Notes under the pieces: model-generated | What the model was told of the DNA's origin: nothing | The model's input: the letters and a program-made list of their open reading frames with translations, nothing else | Database searches by the model: none | Shown: one piece after another, positions 51,381 to 63,847 of the stretch | Position numbering within the stretch: position 1 is the first letter of the stretch | How the letters are laid out: each line of letters starts with the position of its first letter | Assembly (NCBI GenBank): GCA_950106755.1 | Contig: OX467084.1 | Coordinates: forward strand, 1,984,001 to 2,048,000 | Source of the DNA: Climacium dendroides | Taxonomy: Eukaryota; Streptophyta; Bryopsida; Hypnales; Climaciaceae | DNA: 64,000 nt | Reading direction: 5' to 3' | Made by a program: the position numbers and the translations under genes

Positions 51381-53229
51381 TGTGGGGGTGTTTTTTTGTA
51401 AAGATGACTACATATTTGATAATTTGTAATTTTCACACAAAATTGTTCAATATTTATAACATTGTAGATTAATTTTCAAATTGTAAGACTTTCAATAGTA
51501 AATTTATACCTTCAATTGAGTGTCACTTATAGAACAAAATAGTGGAGCTGTAGTTTATTTTTAATAAAATATAAAATAATTTTAAAATACAATTGTGGGA
51601 GAAGGGATACACAAATTATTCAACTACAAAAAACAAATTATACCTTAATTTGTGCCTTAAAATAGCTCTTTAACTCTCAAAGGGAGACTCAAATTATTTG
51701 AAGCAATGATCAATGCACTTATGCACCTTCATTTCATAGCTTCAATCACATGACATTATGATTCTATTGATTTTATCCTCATGTTGTGGTTTTATTTTAT
51801 GGCTTTAGTTGTTGGATCTCAAGATTCTATAGCCAAGTTAGGACTTCATTTTATGATTTTATTTGTTATAGCTTCATTTTATGGCTTTTGTTGTATGGAC
51901 TTGAAATTCCACTGCCAAATTTTGTCTATTTGTCTATTTGTCTATTTACACCTAGTGCATACTATATTTTATAATACAAAAATACATAACATTGTCATAT
52001 ATTGGGTAAACTAGTTTTGACCTAAATGTTGTTATTGGAATTAAATTAAAAAATTTAACATACTTATATATTTAACAAAGTGAATTAATTATTTTAAATT
52101 TTTTCAAATAAGATATAATTTTCAAAATTTTAAATTAATTTATAAATTTAAACATTCAACCTTTAGCTTTAAAATTTATTAATTTATTAATTATAATGAT
52201 ATAAATTTAGAATTTAAAAAAATAAAAAACACCAATTGTGAAATTTTGAGATTTCATAATTTAAAGATTTAAAACCTAAGGATTTTATATTTTTAACATT
52301 TTAATATTTCATAATTATAATTTATAAGTTGCCATTATAATTTTCATCAAGAGAGCAATAGTCCTAATGTAGTAACAATAGTATTCTTTGTATCCTAGCT
52401 AGACATGCTATTTTTGAAGGGTCATCAAATTTGCAATGATCCTTGGTATTCCTTGTAATTTAGTCAAATATATAGTATTTGATTGAAAAACTATTTCATC
52501 TTTAAATTAATAATTATATCATATTTAAAATAGAAAAAAATAAAAAATATCAAATCAAATTTCAAGTTTCAAATTAACACACTACAAGAATTTAAATCTT
52601 CTAATTTGTATATTAATTTAATTTTAATATTATTGATGTATAATTTTATAAATTTAAAATTTAAAATTTACAAAATCTCAAATTTCAAGATTTTATAACT
52701 TTAAGCAATTGGATGTCATTCATAGCAATATGAAAAATATTGAAACTATAGTGTATTTCTTCCATCTATACAAGACACGTCGAAATAGTTTTTAAGTGGT
52801 CTTTGAGTTTTATTGTCATGTGTGGAGTGATAAAGAATTTCAAAATTAGTTTAGGAAGCTTTCATTGGTCACCTTCTATAAAATATTGTAAAAATGATCA
52901 AATGTGTTTCAATTATAGTGTTTTTATAATAGAATTAGAATAAAAAATTCAAATTTTAAAATATTAAATATCATTTACTTCAATGAAATGCCAAATATTC
53001 AATAATTTCTAGAGTTTTTAATACTAAAACTACAATTCTTGATTGCACCTAATTGTGATTTGACTCCATCTATATACAATACCTTCTTAAATGAATGGGA
53101 ATAGGTGCTTCTAACTTATTGTGGATATTGAGTTTTAAAAAAAAATTCTAACAAACATATTTACTTTTTCAGACAACTAAAAAGAGTGCATGTCAGAGCT
53201 CAAGTAAAAACAAGTGGGGGTCCAAATGA

Positions 53230-53520
53230 GGGGCTTTTTTTTGGCTCTTTGGTGCCAAGTTGCATCAATCAAAAAAATAAATTGGCTAAAAAATGCCCAA
53301 AAAATGCCCAAAAAATTAGATAAAATCGACAAAAAAACTTCAAATTAAAAAAAAAAAATCTTGGATGAAATCGCCAAATTGTGAATGAACACTGAATTAT
53401 AGATATGTGATATGTGCTAATGTTATATTTGATGAATGTTGAAATTTGGAGCACCACTATAACATTATACTGTATATTGCCACTTTGGCACTTCTTTAAA
53501 AATGAAAGAAAAAAGCCCTG
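53230..53520. mobile_element. hAT-like MITE, copy 2, in the NOP53 upstream region
   Basis: It begins GGGGCTTTTTTTTGGC and ends AAAAAAGCCCTG. It aligns along its whole length with the copy at 10210-10491 (ATCTTGGATGAAAT, AGATATGTG.TATG, ATTTGGAGCAC.A, GCCACTTTGGCACTTC), with roughly 75-80% identity by eye. Its right edge is about 180 bp before the NOP53 start codon. No clear 8-bp duplication is seen here. Confidence 0.75.
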
Positions 53521-53553
53521 TCAGCGTGTATTTTGAGTTTCAGAAACTGAGCA

Positions 53554-53607
53554 GTTCGTATTTCAGCGAATACGAACCCTTCTGCCCTGCTTTTGCATTA
53601 GGGTTTA
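53554..53607 (+). promoter_or_regulatory. Inverted repeat and telo-box upstream of NOP53
   Basis: GTTCGTATT and AATACGAAC at 53554-53577 form a 9-bp stem with a 6-base loop. TTAGGGTTTA at 53598-53607 is a telo-box (AAACCCTAA), an element known in Arabidopsis to be common near the start of ribosomal-protein and ribosome-biogenesis genes. A second GGGGTTTAGG word follows at about 53617. The transcription start is not known, so these may lie in the promoter or the 5' leader. Confidence 0.55.
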
Positions 53608-53699
53608 CAGGTTCTGGGGTTTAGGTTTGGTTCGGGTTTTGCCTTCACCTTGTTGTAGTCTCAGAGTCGTGCCAGTTGCGTGCGTGGAGTCTGGTAGAG

Positions 53700-54923
53700 A
53701 TGGGGAAGAAGTCCAAGAGCAAAACGTCGCGCCGGGGGAAACGAGAATGGCGGAAGAACATTGGCACGGCGGAGGTGGACGCCTTCGTGGAGCAGGAGGC
53801 TTTGGTCGACCGCAGTGGAGGCGCTTTGGACCAAGTGCCTAGCGAGGCGCTCTTCTTCATAGACACCAGCAAGGATATCAAGACCGTGCGCAAGGTGGAG
53901 AAGCACCGAGCGAAGGTTCTTCATGCCGATAGTATCCTTGAGCGGAATGCGTTGATTCCCGTGTTGAAAGAACCCGGGCACAGCGGCAAGAAGCGCAAGG
54001 ACAGGGACCATGCGCTGCCGTTGGGAGGTAAGCCCAAGCCGAAGGCGCCGACGGAGCCGAAGCCTGCGTCCAAGGGGAAGAATTTAGGGTTTTTTGATGC
54101 CTGGACGGGCATGGACGGCGAAGCAAAGAAAGCTGCGAAGCGGGAAACGATTTCCGCGCCGGCTGTGGAAGTGGATATGCCTGGATGTTCGTATAATCCG
54201 TCCTTCGATGATCACCAGGAAGCGTTAGGAGCAGCAGTGGCGGATGAGATGAAGAAAGTGATTAACAAGGAGCTCCAACCGGAGCCTGTGCAGATGCACG
54301 TGGCTGGCGACGCGCTCACCGAAGAGGATATGTTTTTTTTGGATGTGGACAAACAGGAGGAAGAGGAGGAGGAGGAGAACGCAGAAGCTTTGGACACGCA
54401 ATCCAAGGGCAAGAAGTTTAAGAAACTTACGCGAGCTGACATCAACAAGAAGGCAAGGCGGAGAGCGATACTGAAAGCGGATTCTGAGAGAATTAAGAAA
54501 CAAAAGCTAAAGCTGGATATTCAGAAGCTTCCAGAGATAGCAGAGAGCATCAAGGAAGAGGATGAGGAGCAGGAGATTCGTAGAATTCGACGTACCGTGT
54601 CTAGGGAGGAGAAGAGAGCTTCGGGTCCACCCCGACTTGGACGCCACAAGTTCAAACCCGAGCCGAAACAAGTGCTTTTGAGTTCAGAAATCACAGGTTC
54701 GTTGAGGAAACTGAAAGCCTACCCTGTGCTTATTCGAGACAGGTTCAGAAGCTTGCAACGAAGGGGGATTCTGGAGCCTCGCGTGCCTGTGAAGAGGAAG
54801 GAGAAGAAGAAGTGGGTTGAGATTAAACAGGGCACTCGAGGGGACAGGGAACGGGAGATGCATGCCGCCACGCTTGCTGAGAAGGAAGCCCTGAAGCAGG
54901 GCCTTGCGGTGCTTCCTCTCTAA
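53700..54923 (+). CDS. NOP53: Ribosome biogenesis protein NOP53 (GLTSCR2/PICT1 homologue)
   Basis: Nucleolar 60S assembly factor. In yeast it recruits the exosome through the Mtr4 arch domain to trim ITS2 from 7S pre-rRNA. Single exon, 407 aa, close to family size. The ATG at 53700 gives MGKKSKSKTSRRGKREWRKN, the basic N terminus of the family; the upstream in-frame codons lack an ATG. LFFID at residues 51-55 matches the arch-interacting motif (LFxxD). VEKHRAKVLHADSILERN follows, then a Lys/Pro-rich linker, an acidic run (about 220-227), KKLTRADINKKARRRAILKA and a C-terminal basic segment (LGRHKFKPEPKQVLLSSEIT, LRKLKAYPVLIRDRFRSLQR, then RVPVKRKEKKKWVEIKQGTR). A second MFFLD at 211-215 resembles the arch motif. 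GC-richer than the flanks and without lesions. Confidence 0.95.
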   Translation: MGKKSKSKTSRRGKREWRKNIGTAEVDAFVEQEALVDRSGGALDQVPSEALFFIDTSKDIKTVRKVEKHRAKVLHADSILERNALIPVLKEPGHSGKKRKDRDHALPLGGKPKPKAPTEPKPASKGKNLGFFDAWTGMDGEAKKAAKRETISAPAVEVDMPGCSYNPSFDDHQEALGAAVADEMKKVINKELQPEPVQMHVAGDALTEEDMFFLDVDKQEEEEEEENAEALDTQSKGKKFKKLTRADINKKARRRAILKADSERIKKQKLKLDIQKLPEIAESIKEEDEEQEIRRIRRTVSREEKRASGPPRLGRHKFKPEPKQVLLSSEITGSLRKLKAYPVLIRDRFRSLQRRGILEPRVPVKRKEKKKWVEIKQGTRGDREREMHAATLAEKEALKQGLAVLPL

Positions 54924-55750
54924 TATTGTTGGAGTTCCGGGAACCCAGCCAATTTTCTCTGTGTAAGCAATTCCCAGAGTTACCATGACTTATTCTTTTG
55001 CCTGAGCAGGTGAGACTACTGTATCCTGGTTTTTAAAGCATACCCCAAGTTTTCAGTCTGCATTTACGATGGTGAAGCAGTGGATCATAGTGATGGCCAT
55101 TCAGCATGCACTCTGCCGGTAGACTTTTTCTTGGGTCCATTGCAGGCGCCCACATCCCAGCGGCGTCATGCTGGGTTCTGTAAGCTGGTGCTGATAGTGA
55201 CACAAATTTGTACCACCATAATCTGTGGTAGACTTGACAATTTGGTTTCTATGCAACATCTTCTAGCTGTCTCAGGAATGTAACTGTACATGTGCAAATT
55301 GAGAATGAAATTCAAGCAGCAAACCTGGGCCTCATTCTGACATTTTGGTTTCTGTATTGGAAGCAATGTTTGTGAGAAACCGTGCAGTGCACTGTGGCTC
55401 CATGGCTGTGATGCCTATCTTGACATGAACCTTGCATCTTCTTTAATAATACATCCAGTACCCTGGGTTTAGCCCAGCTAATCTTTGGATTCTTTATCTC
55501 TTGTTGCCCTTAAGGTTTTTCCTTATCCTATTTGTCTAACTGTGCGAGGTTGATTGTTCGTGTTTGTAATGCTCAAAGAACCTCTGAATGTATCTTCTCG
55601 TTTTCGTTCCGACAGTCTACTGCAACAGTAATACTGCAAATTCCTGTCTGTCGAACACAGTGTTAACCCTGGAAGGACCTACTGATTTCAAGCCTCACTG
55701 TCCATCACTCTGCTTGCTCACTCTGTTTGCTGCCATTTTGCATCTAATAT
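54924..55750 (+). other. NOP53 3' untranslated region with candidate intron
   Basis: The composition stays gene-like to about 55745, then becomes AT-rich. A strong donor (GAGCAG|GTGAGAC at 55010) and acceptor (CCATTGCAG, ending 55145) could define a 136-bp intron in the 3' UTR, 86 nt after the stop codon. TAATAATACA near 55446 could serve polyadenylation. No ORF in it is convincing. Confidence 0.4.
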
Positions 55751-57180
55751 GATAAAAAAAAATAATCTTTATTCAGAGATGAAATCATACAGTATGTCTA
55801 CAACAGGTCATCAAATTTTCAAAATTTTTGGGAAAATTTGTGAATTTATTAAGAAATAAAAAAAAAAAATCATATCGAGTACAAAATATACTTGGAAAAA
55901 TCTGAAATTTTCACCATGGATGTATACTATAGTGTACAACATCACAGTATAAACTAAATTATCATCACTCTAAAATTAGAGAATCCAAAATAATTCATGG
56001 TTATATAAAATATTGATATTAATAGAGGAATGTCCAATTGGAGTTAGAGTATGAAAGTTTCAAAAGTATAAGATCTTACACTCATTCAATGAAATTCTTG
56101 GATGAATGTGGATAAACATTTATAGAACTCATGATCAAATATATACAATGTTGGCATTCTTTGCCAAATAATTAATGAAAATTGTAATTTGTGATTCAAC
56201 AATTCCTTTAAAATAGAAATATTACTTTATTCAGTTCAATTTTTTTTGGTGAAAATTATCCCCCTCATCTATTTTCAGAAAATAAATTTTGCCCACTTTG
56301 CCCACTAGGTATGGTAGATCATTCATGCACTTTCATTTGTTCAACTTTTACATCAAGACATGCAATATTCTTCATTATTTGGTGGCATAAAATTTGAACC
56401 AATTTCAATTACTTTTTTCCAATGTGATCACCCTAATTGTTCATTTTCAACCTTGAACCTAGATTCTACAAAAATAAGATTTTCATAGTAAAGTGGGATG
56501 CTCTAAAAGCGACCCTACTCTAAAAGCGACCTCTATTACAAGAAGTACATTTTGTTTCCTTCAATGTACCAACAATGTACATTCAAAGAGGTGGTCATTT
56601 TTAGTGACCACTACGTTTGAACTTCAAAAATTTGTAACTAATTCCACAAAGGTCCAAGAAATATGAAACAACTTGGGTTAGATGCCAATTCCATTTTTCT
56701 TCCTATCAAAAATTTACTTACTGAAAAATTGTTTCAAGGAGTTTAGCTTCCCTCTGCATGCAATCAGTTCTTAAAAGACCAACCTACCTTACCACAAAGA
56801 ATGCAACCAAGGACCACCGCATTCAAAAAATGATGAATAGAGGAACGAAATGACTTAAAAATAATAGAGTTAATTGTAAAGTGACCCCAATTTGTACCAA
56901 GGGTGTCAAGGACGGCTTAACTAAGAATAGTCACCAGAAGAAACCTAGCACCAAACTCCCTCAAACCCTATCTTTCAAAGTTTCATTCAGTGTTTTTCTC
57001 AAACTCTGGCTCTCGTGCACACTTTACTACTAACTCTAGTGATTACAAACCCCATATCGTTAGGCAGAAAGTCCTTGGGCAGGTATAAAACACGAAGTTC
57101 GACATCCTTCTATCACGACTATACTTGAACAGGATCTGTTCTATAGTGCGTACATCTGATCTGTGTTCTCTAACATAGAC
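55751..57180. other. AT-rich intergenic stretch with a repeat shared with 61.1-61.4 kb
   Basis: About 56500-56760 is similar to 61110-61390: TACCAACAATGTACA, ATATGAAACAACTTG..TTAGAT and CCAATTCCA..T occur in the same order, with roughly 70% identity by eye. The words CTAAAAGCGACC are tandem at 56504 and 56522. No gene. Confidence 0.5.
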
Positions 57181-57400
57181 AAGACCTTCAACCCGGACGA
57201 TGATTCAGGGTCCTCCGTTCTGAGCGCGATTGCCGCGGCGGATTGCTTACTCTTCGGAGCTAGCGATCGGCTTGCTAGATGAACGTCCCGCCTGGGCTTG
57301 CCTCGGGCGGTGATGGACGGAGGGCGTTCTGACGGGTACTCATCTCTTTTGATTTCTCTTTTTTTCCCTCACCTGCCAGCTTAGAAATAGAAATCGAAGG
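57181..57400 (+). other. GC-rich unassigned segment, possible non-coding first exon
   Basis: Sharply GC-rich (GCGCGATTGCCGCGGCGG, GGCTTGCCTCGGGCGG). It ends near TTCTGACG|GGTACTC, a possible donor. A short ATG frame (MNVPPGLASGGDGRRAF) lies at about 57280 and stops within the segment. It could be the 5' exon of a transcript running through the repeat region, but I see no coding exon downstream that would use it. Confidence 0.3.
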
Positions 57401-58330
57401 ATGTCATGGTCGATGATTTTCTGGGAATCGATTAAGTTGCAAGGTTGGGTTAGGGTTTGTGTTGAGGGAATCATCCGATTTGTAGTTCATGTTTTGATGA
57501 TTCTTTGGGAATCAATCTGATTTGTAGTTCATGTTTTGATGATTCTTTGGGAATCAATCTGATTTGTAGTTCATGTTTTGATGATTCTTTGGGAATCAAT
57601 TTGCGAGGTTTATTCAGGGTTTGTGTTGAGAATCGTGATTCTCGCTTTGATCATTCTTTGGGAATCAATTGAAGAGGTTGAGTGAGGGTTCCTGTTGAGG
57701 TAATGCAAGATGCTCAATTTGAAATTGTAATTCATGCTTGATGGTTCTCTGGAAATCAATTTGTGAGCGAAAGTTAGGGTTCTTGTTCACGGAATGCAAA
57801 CTGAGCATCTGAATTGAAATAACACTAATTGATGTAGAGAGCGGTTAGCAGAAATCAATGTGCTTGAAATTTTAGGGTTCCATGGTTGATGATTCTCTTT
57901 GAATCAATTTGCGAGGTGAAGTTAGGGTATTCTGGTGCGGTAATGCACAATGATCATCTAAAATGAAATTCATGCTTTGATGGTTCTCTGGCGACATTGA
58001 GTTAGGGTTTCTGGTGAGGTAATGCACGATGCTCTTATAAATTGTAATCCATGTTTTGATGATTCTCTGGAGATCAATTTCAAGCACATTGATTTCTGCT
58101 AACCGTTGATTTCTGCATTACCGCACCAGAATACCCTAACTTCATGAACAATGCACAATCAACCATTGATTTCTCGCGAGTTGATATCCAGAGAACCATG
58201 AACAATGCACTTTTTCTCGCGAGTTAATATCCAGAAACCAATTTCAAGCACATTGATCATGGTTCTCTGGATATCAACTCGCGAGAAAAAGTCAGGGGTT
58301 TTGGTCACGGTGCAAAGTGATCAGCATGTG
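57400..58330. repeat. Minisatellite-like repeat region with inversions
   Basis: It starts with three perfect or near-perfect 42-bp units (57477-57600) containing GATTTGTAGTTCATGTTTTG. They grade into longer degenerate units of about 110-130 bp, each with TGATTCTCTGG..ATCAATTT, GTTAGGGTT..TGTTGAGG and TAATGCA. From 58076 on, pieces appear in inverse orientation: 57841-57870 with 58077-58106, 57916-57946 with 58115-58145, and a hairpin 58209-58292 with TCTCGCGAGTT arms. No coding frame. Confidence 0.75.
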
Positions 58331-59310
58331 TGACTGACTAGTTCGCTCGGCTCTCATGCAGAATTCAGAAACTAACGGCCAACAAATATACCCAAACCAT
58401 GATTGACAGAAGATCTCAACCGCTACAGCTTGTGTGCAGAGACACCTTCCCACATTGAAAACCAAACCAATTTCAGGTCGCGAAACTCCATACAATCACC
58501 CTACCCCCCCCCCAACTCGCATGATGATCATCCCCTTCACACATGCACCGACTTTGCCCAGATCTCAGGAGAAAGCACTTGGAGAATCCATAAGCGTGAT
58601 TCAAATAACAATTCCTCACACCTCAGCACTACTGTAGTAGAGGGAAAGCACAAAATAAGAGATTCAAAACAAAAACATGCTTGAAAGACTGAATGGAAAA
58701 CCAGGAGATGAACCGGCAGAACTACCTGAACCAAATTTCCACGCACGAGTTTCAACTCGATCTCCGGACACAACCGGGCATCATCACATGGACACCGAAA
58801 AAGTAGACAAGCAAGTAAGAACCAGAACGAGCTTTTGTTTGAAAGGACATCGTTTGAGAAGGAGAAGTTTGACTGACCATATTGTAAAAAAGTGTAATCG
58901 AGATGGTCCCAAATTTCAAAAGCACAGAAGAACATTGCATCCGTCCAAACCTTAAAAATAATTACACGAAGGATTAACTCGCTATGAGCTACTCAAAATT
59001 GCGAGAGCTCCGACGAAAGAAAGCAGTACTTAACACCACATGAAGCACCAGAAGTGGAGTGTATCCATCCTCAACCCTAATCTTCAAAATTACGCTAGCC
59101 AACAACTTGTGGACGTGACCAACAACCCCAAATTAAACAAAGCATTACGACTGTCCTGAAGGACGGCCGAAACTTCAGACAGCAATTCGCCTGAATCCAG
59201 TGTGTAATTTCATGACTCGCATCTCCATCAAAATATCCTGAAGATCAGACCACAGTTTCCAGAAGTGAAACATCAAGAAATGAATCTCAAAAGAATGCTC
59301 TCCAAGTTTG
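58331..59310. other. Unassigned stretch of mixed composition
   Basis: Near-balanced composition with open frames on both strands (minus 58935-58537, plus 58403-58684 and 58677-58955). None shows a domain, and the overlap on both strands suggests composition rather than coding. A C10 run lies at about 58505. It could be untranslated exon sequence of a gene joined to the GC-rich segment at 57.2 kb. Confidence 0.25.
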
Positions 59311-59469
59311 AATGCCACATTTAACTACCTCTAGACTATTTAGTGAATTTTAAACAAAACATCAAGAGATCTCCAGATGTTTTGTATCACCTAATGTTTT
59401 GCATTATCTCTTGATGACCATTATTATTTCTAAACTTTCAAAAGTTCAGAAGTAGTTAAATGTGGCATT
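59311..59469. mobile_element. 159-bp MITE with 22-bp terminal inverted repeats
   Basis: AATGCCACATTTAACTAC at 59311 is matched by its exact reverse complement ending at 59469, with further pairing inside. An inner hairpin CATCAAGAGAT / ATCTCTTGATG lies within. No frame. The flanks CCAAGTTTG and TGATTGTCCAAG do not give a clear duplication. Confidence 0.75.
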
Positions 59470-62400
59470 TGATTGTCCAAGGTTGTCCAAGCTCTTTGTC
59501 CTCTCATTCACCCTCCATCCAATTCCATTGAGACTTTGGAGGATAATCATGGCAATTCCCATGTATTGAAGCACCTTTCACCCACCAAGGTCCAACTTGG
59601 TTCTCTTCCACCTATAGTCAAGAGGATGAAAGTGTATATGGTGCATGAGGGCAATGTGGCCAATATTTGAATGTCTTCCTTATGAAGCTCCAAGGTATCA
59701 CAACCATCAATGTGAGGTTCCTCAAGGTTCCAAGTTAGAAGTGGATTGAAAGACTTTATGTCACTTTCATAGTTTTAACATCATTTGGATCAAACATTTG
59801 GATCAAACATTTGGATCAAACATTATAGTCTTTTAATCTATAAGTGATATTGTTGTGTTTTCTTTTCCTATGTCATCCATAAAAACTCATTTAGTTTGAA
59901 TCCATGCCGTCACAAATTTAAAACAATTGACAAAACTAATCGAAACTAGGGTTTCTTGTTTAATTGTGAGTCAACTCTAAGAAGCTCCAAAAAGATCTTG
60001 GGTATTTAGGGGTTAAGTTCAATATCTTATAGATAATGTTTTCCTGCAAATGGAAGTCACACTGACTATTATGTAGAATAGTGAGCCTAGAGGCAAGCCT
60101 GTAGAGCAAGCTAGTTTGCAAAATCTGCACATCCTTGCTCGTTCTCTAACGTCAAGACCAAGGGGGTGCGTATTTGGCAATTGGTATCAAAATCAGCTAA
60201 GCAAATGTATTCTCTTAGCATAATTGACAAGCTCTTCAGGGCTACCGATTCTATAAACTAATCAAGCTCAAAATGAACTAAATATATACCTCCAAGTCTT
60301 AACGTAAAAAATGAAGTTCATTAACTTTCATCCAAATAGGAGTTGCAAGGTTCACAACACGTCAACATGTTGAACTATCAACATGTATTGTCAAATTCTC
60401 AAGCTAATTGTTGTACTCTGCAACAATGACAATGACGATGACAAAGATAAAATCTTGCTATGGAAGGTGCACTATTGTTTGCACCATTTTGCTTGTGCAA
60501 CTAGGACCTCCCACCACAAAGGTCTTTAGATGAAAACATCTAAATGAACTTTGATAGAGGGATGAAGGATTTTCATCCAATTGGAAAAAGCTCCCCATTG
60601 CCTTAGTATTGTTGTAGTTGGATAGTTTCAATTGGGGAGAATAATAACGATTCAAATTATCCCCTTACTATTTTGATATTGTTTCGATGTGAAAAAAATT
60701 GTCCAACTGAATTAATTTTGTTCTATTGTCATTTTGTTATTTTATTAACATTGTTTCAATATGGTATCGCAACAATAAAATAATATTTTGGTGACTTTGA
60801 ATTAAATAATTGTTTCAAACTAGATTAAAATGGCATTTTATAAGCATTGAAAAATAAATGTTATCAATCATTATTAAGTTAATATTGGTGCATTATTGTT
60901 GCAATGTACATTGTGTCAAAAAAAACTTCAATTTATCTTTTCATCAACAGTAATTTAATATCTATATAGATGTTGGTAATTAATGCAATGCATATCATCA
61001 AAATTTGTTTTTCCACACCAAAAGCGTCTTTTTCATCACCTTGGTTTTCTTGTGAGTCCCCCAAAAGGCAAGAAAAAATTGCACTAGGAATACTACTCAA
61101 GTTCCATTATATAAGGTAAGAGGTTCTAAAAGCACATAGGTTCTAAAATTGCCCACATCCTCACACTATTTGTATATGTTTCTTTTTTATAGCCTTTACC
61201 AATATACCAACAATGTACAAATGATGTACATTTGAGGAGGAGGGCAATTATGGAGCCCTTGACATTTCAACTTCAAAATGTCATAAAGCTCCAAAAAATA
61301 TGAAACAACTTGAGTTAGATACCAATTCCACTTGTCTTTTGAGAAAATGTTTATGAAAAATATTTTAAGAAGCTTCACCTCCCCAAAATTTAGTTTCAAA
61401 TGGATTGGTGACTGTGGAAATCATCCCTTTGGATACTAAGTGAATCATTTGTTTACAAAATTGCAAAAAACACTCATTGGAAGTTAAACTAATTTAGAAG
61501 ACCTCTCCTTTTCACAACAAAATTCCAATGATGAATTACTGCACTTCTATCTTATTGGAAGGATCTGTCGGATGCTAAACATCATCATTGATGTTTAACC
61601 CAGTGACATCCAAAAGAACCATTTCGTGGCTTTTGGATGACAATGAGCTTATTTGTATAGCAACCAAGAACAATTTTTCATCTACTTATTTCTTATTGAC
61701 CTTTTATAGTGGATTATGAAAAGTATCCTATTGAATTTGTACTATTGTATTTTTCTTTACATAAATGAGAAGTTAGTAAAAAAAACATATTACAAAATAT
61801 GCTAATTTAATGTATTTTGGGAAGTTGTTGCTCCTTACTTTAAATCTGAAATTTCCCCACAAAAATTATATTTTTTGAATTTGAGCCCAACTAACAAAAT
61901 GAAGGTCATCTACTTTAGTTTCTATTCCAATTTGTATTTTGAAAAAAATTCCTAACATTGAATATTTTATTGCAATTTGAACTTTGAATGTATTTTTCAA
62001 TGTCTCCCAAATTCTAATTGTAGAATGCCACAAAAATTCAATTTACACCATGATGTTCATCACTATAATACACACATGGTTAAATTTTCCTATTTTTTTA
62101 AATAATTTTCTATTTGGTATGATTTTTCTTCACTTTTTCTTCAAAAAATCTCAAAAATAACAAGTTTCTGCAAAAAAAACCTAAAAAATTTGTTAAGTAA
62201 AGAAGACATGCAATTTCGTCTCTGAAAAATAAATATAAAATTTTTCATTCATCTCTAGTTGAAAAATGGCATCAAACTAAGTGATGGGCTTGGTCCGTCC
62301 TTTAGGGGTTAAGGGTTAAATGGGCGATTGTGTCCTCAATCTGGTGTTAGTGCGTGACATATTCAAAAGTTGTGGATTAGCATGGAATCATTTGAACCTT

Positions 62401-62877
62401 TAGCAACTCTCTGATTTCCAATTCCCTTAATAATGAGAAAAATAGTATTCGGAAACACTTTAAGTGGGAGATCTTACCATAATTCAAGTTATTATTACAT
62501 TTGAACAGACTCCAGACTTGCATGATCTTCCACATTCGTCCACCAGATGGAGAACAAGAAAGAATTGAAGGAAACAAGTCCTCTAAACAAGGCTGCGTTC
62601 TCAGTCCAGTCACCGGCAAAATTGCATTCTAGCCCAGGGCAATCCATTCTCGACGTCCACTAACTGGAGGATTAACCATAAAAGAACTGCCACGTATGTG
62701 AGGAGCATCCATTCAATATCTACTACCTGGACTGCATAATCCAAGCACCTTTACCTTAATTAATCGACATACAAAAATTTGAGTCACATGATACAAACAA
62801 CTCTGAGGCTGTATGATGGTACAAGCTCTTGAGCCCCGTAAGGCATGTGTCTGCAAATGTTCTAGCCAACTACTCCG
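59470..62877. other. Intergenic stretch between the MITE and FabG
   Basis: AT-rich and without a supported gene. The plus frame 59473-59670 looks mildly protein-like (SPTKVQLGSLPPIVKRMKVY) but is unrecognised. TTTGGATCAAACA is tandem (three copies, about 59788-59823). 61110-61390 is the partner of the repeat at 56.5 kb. Two adjacent hairpins lie at 61578-61602 and 61609-61643 (AAACATCA/TGATGTTT and CATCCAAAAG/CTTTTGGATG). About 62330-62877 becomes less AT-rich and is probably the 3' untranslated region of FabG. Confidence 0.4.

Positions 62878-63847
<970 letters not shown>

Larger units (their letters stand above)
46923..53229. other. Gene-free AT-rich block
   Basis: Extremely AT-rich, with no supported gene over 6.3 kb. 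It contains a possible CACTA element (47946-49674) and copy 4 of the dispersed repeat (50570-51380), both listed. 52020-53000 is almost pure AT with TTTAAAATTT-like words and a lone CACTACAAGAA at 52577. Frames here are random in look. Confidence 0.45.

Noticed and set aside
52577..52595. CACTACAAGAA word as a CACTA left end
   Set aside because: No inverted partner with a matching 3-bp flank was found; a lone 11-base word in AT-rich DNA is weak.
58403..58955. Overlapping ORFs on both strands, including a 132-codon minus-strand frame
   Set aside because: Open on both strands at once with no domain; Cys/Phe/Leu-rich composition of an antisense frame. No support for coding.
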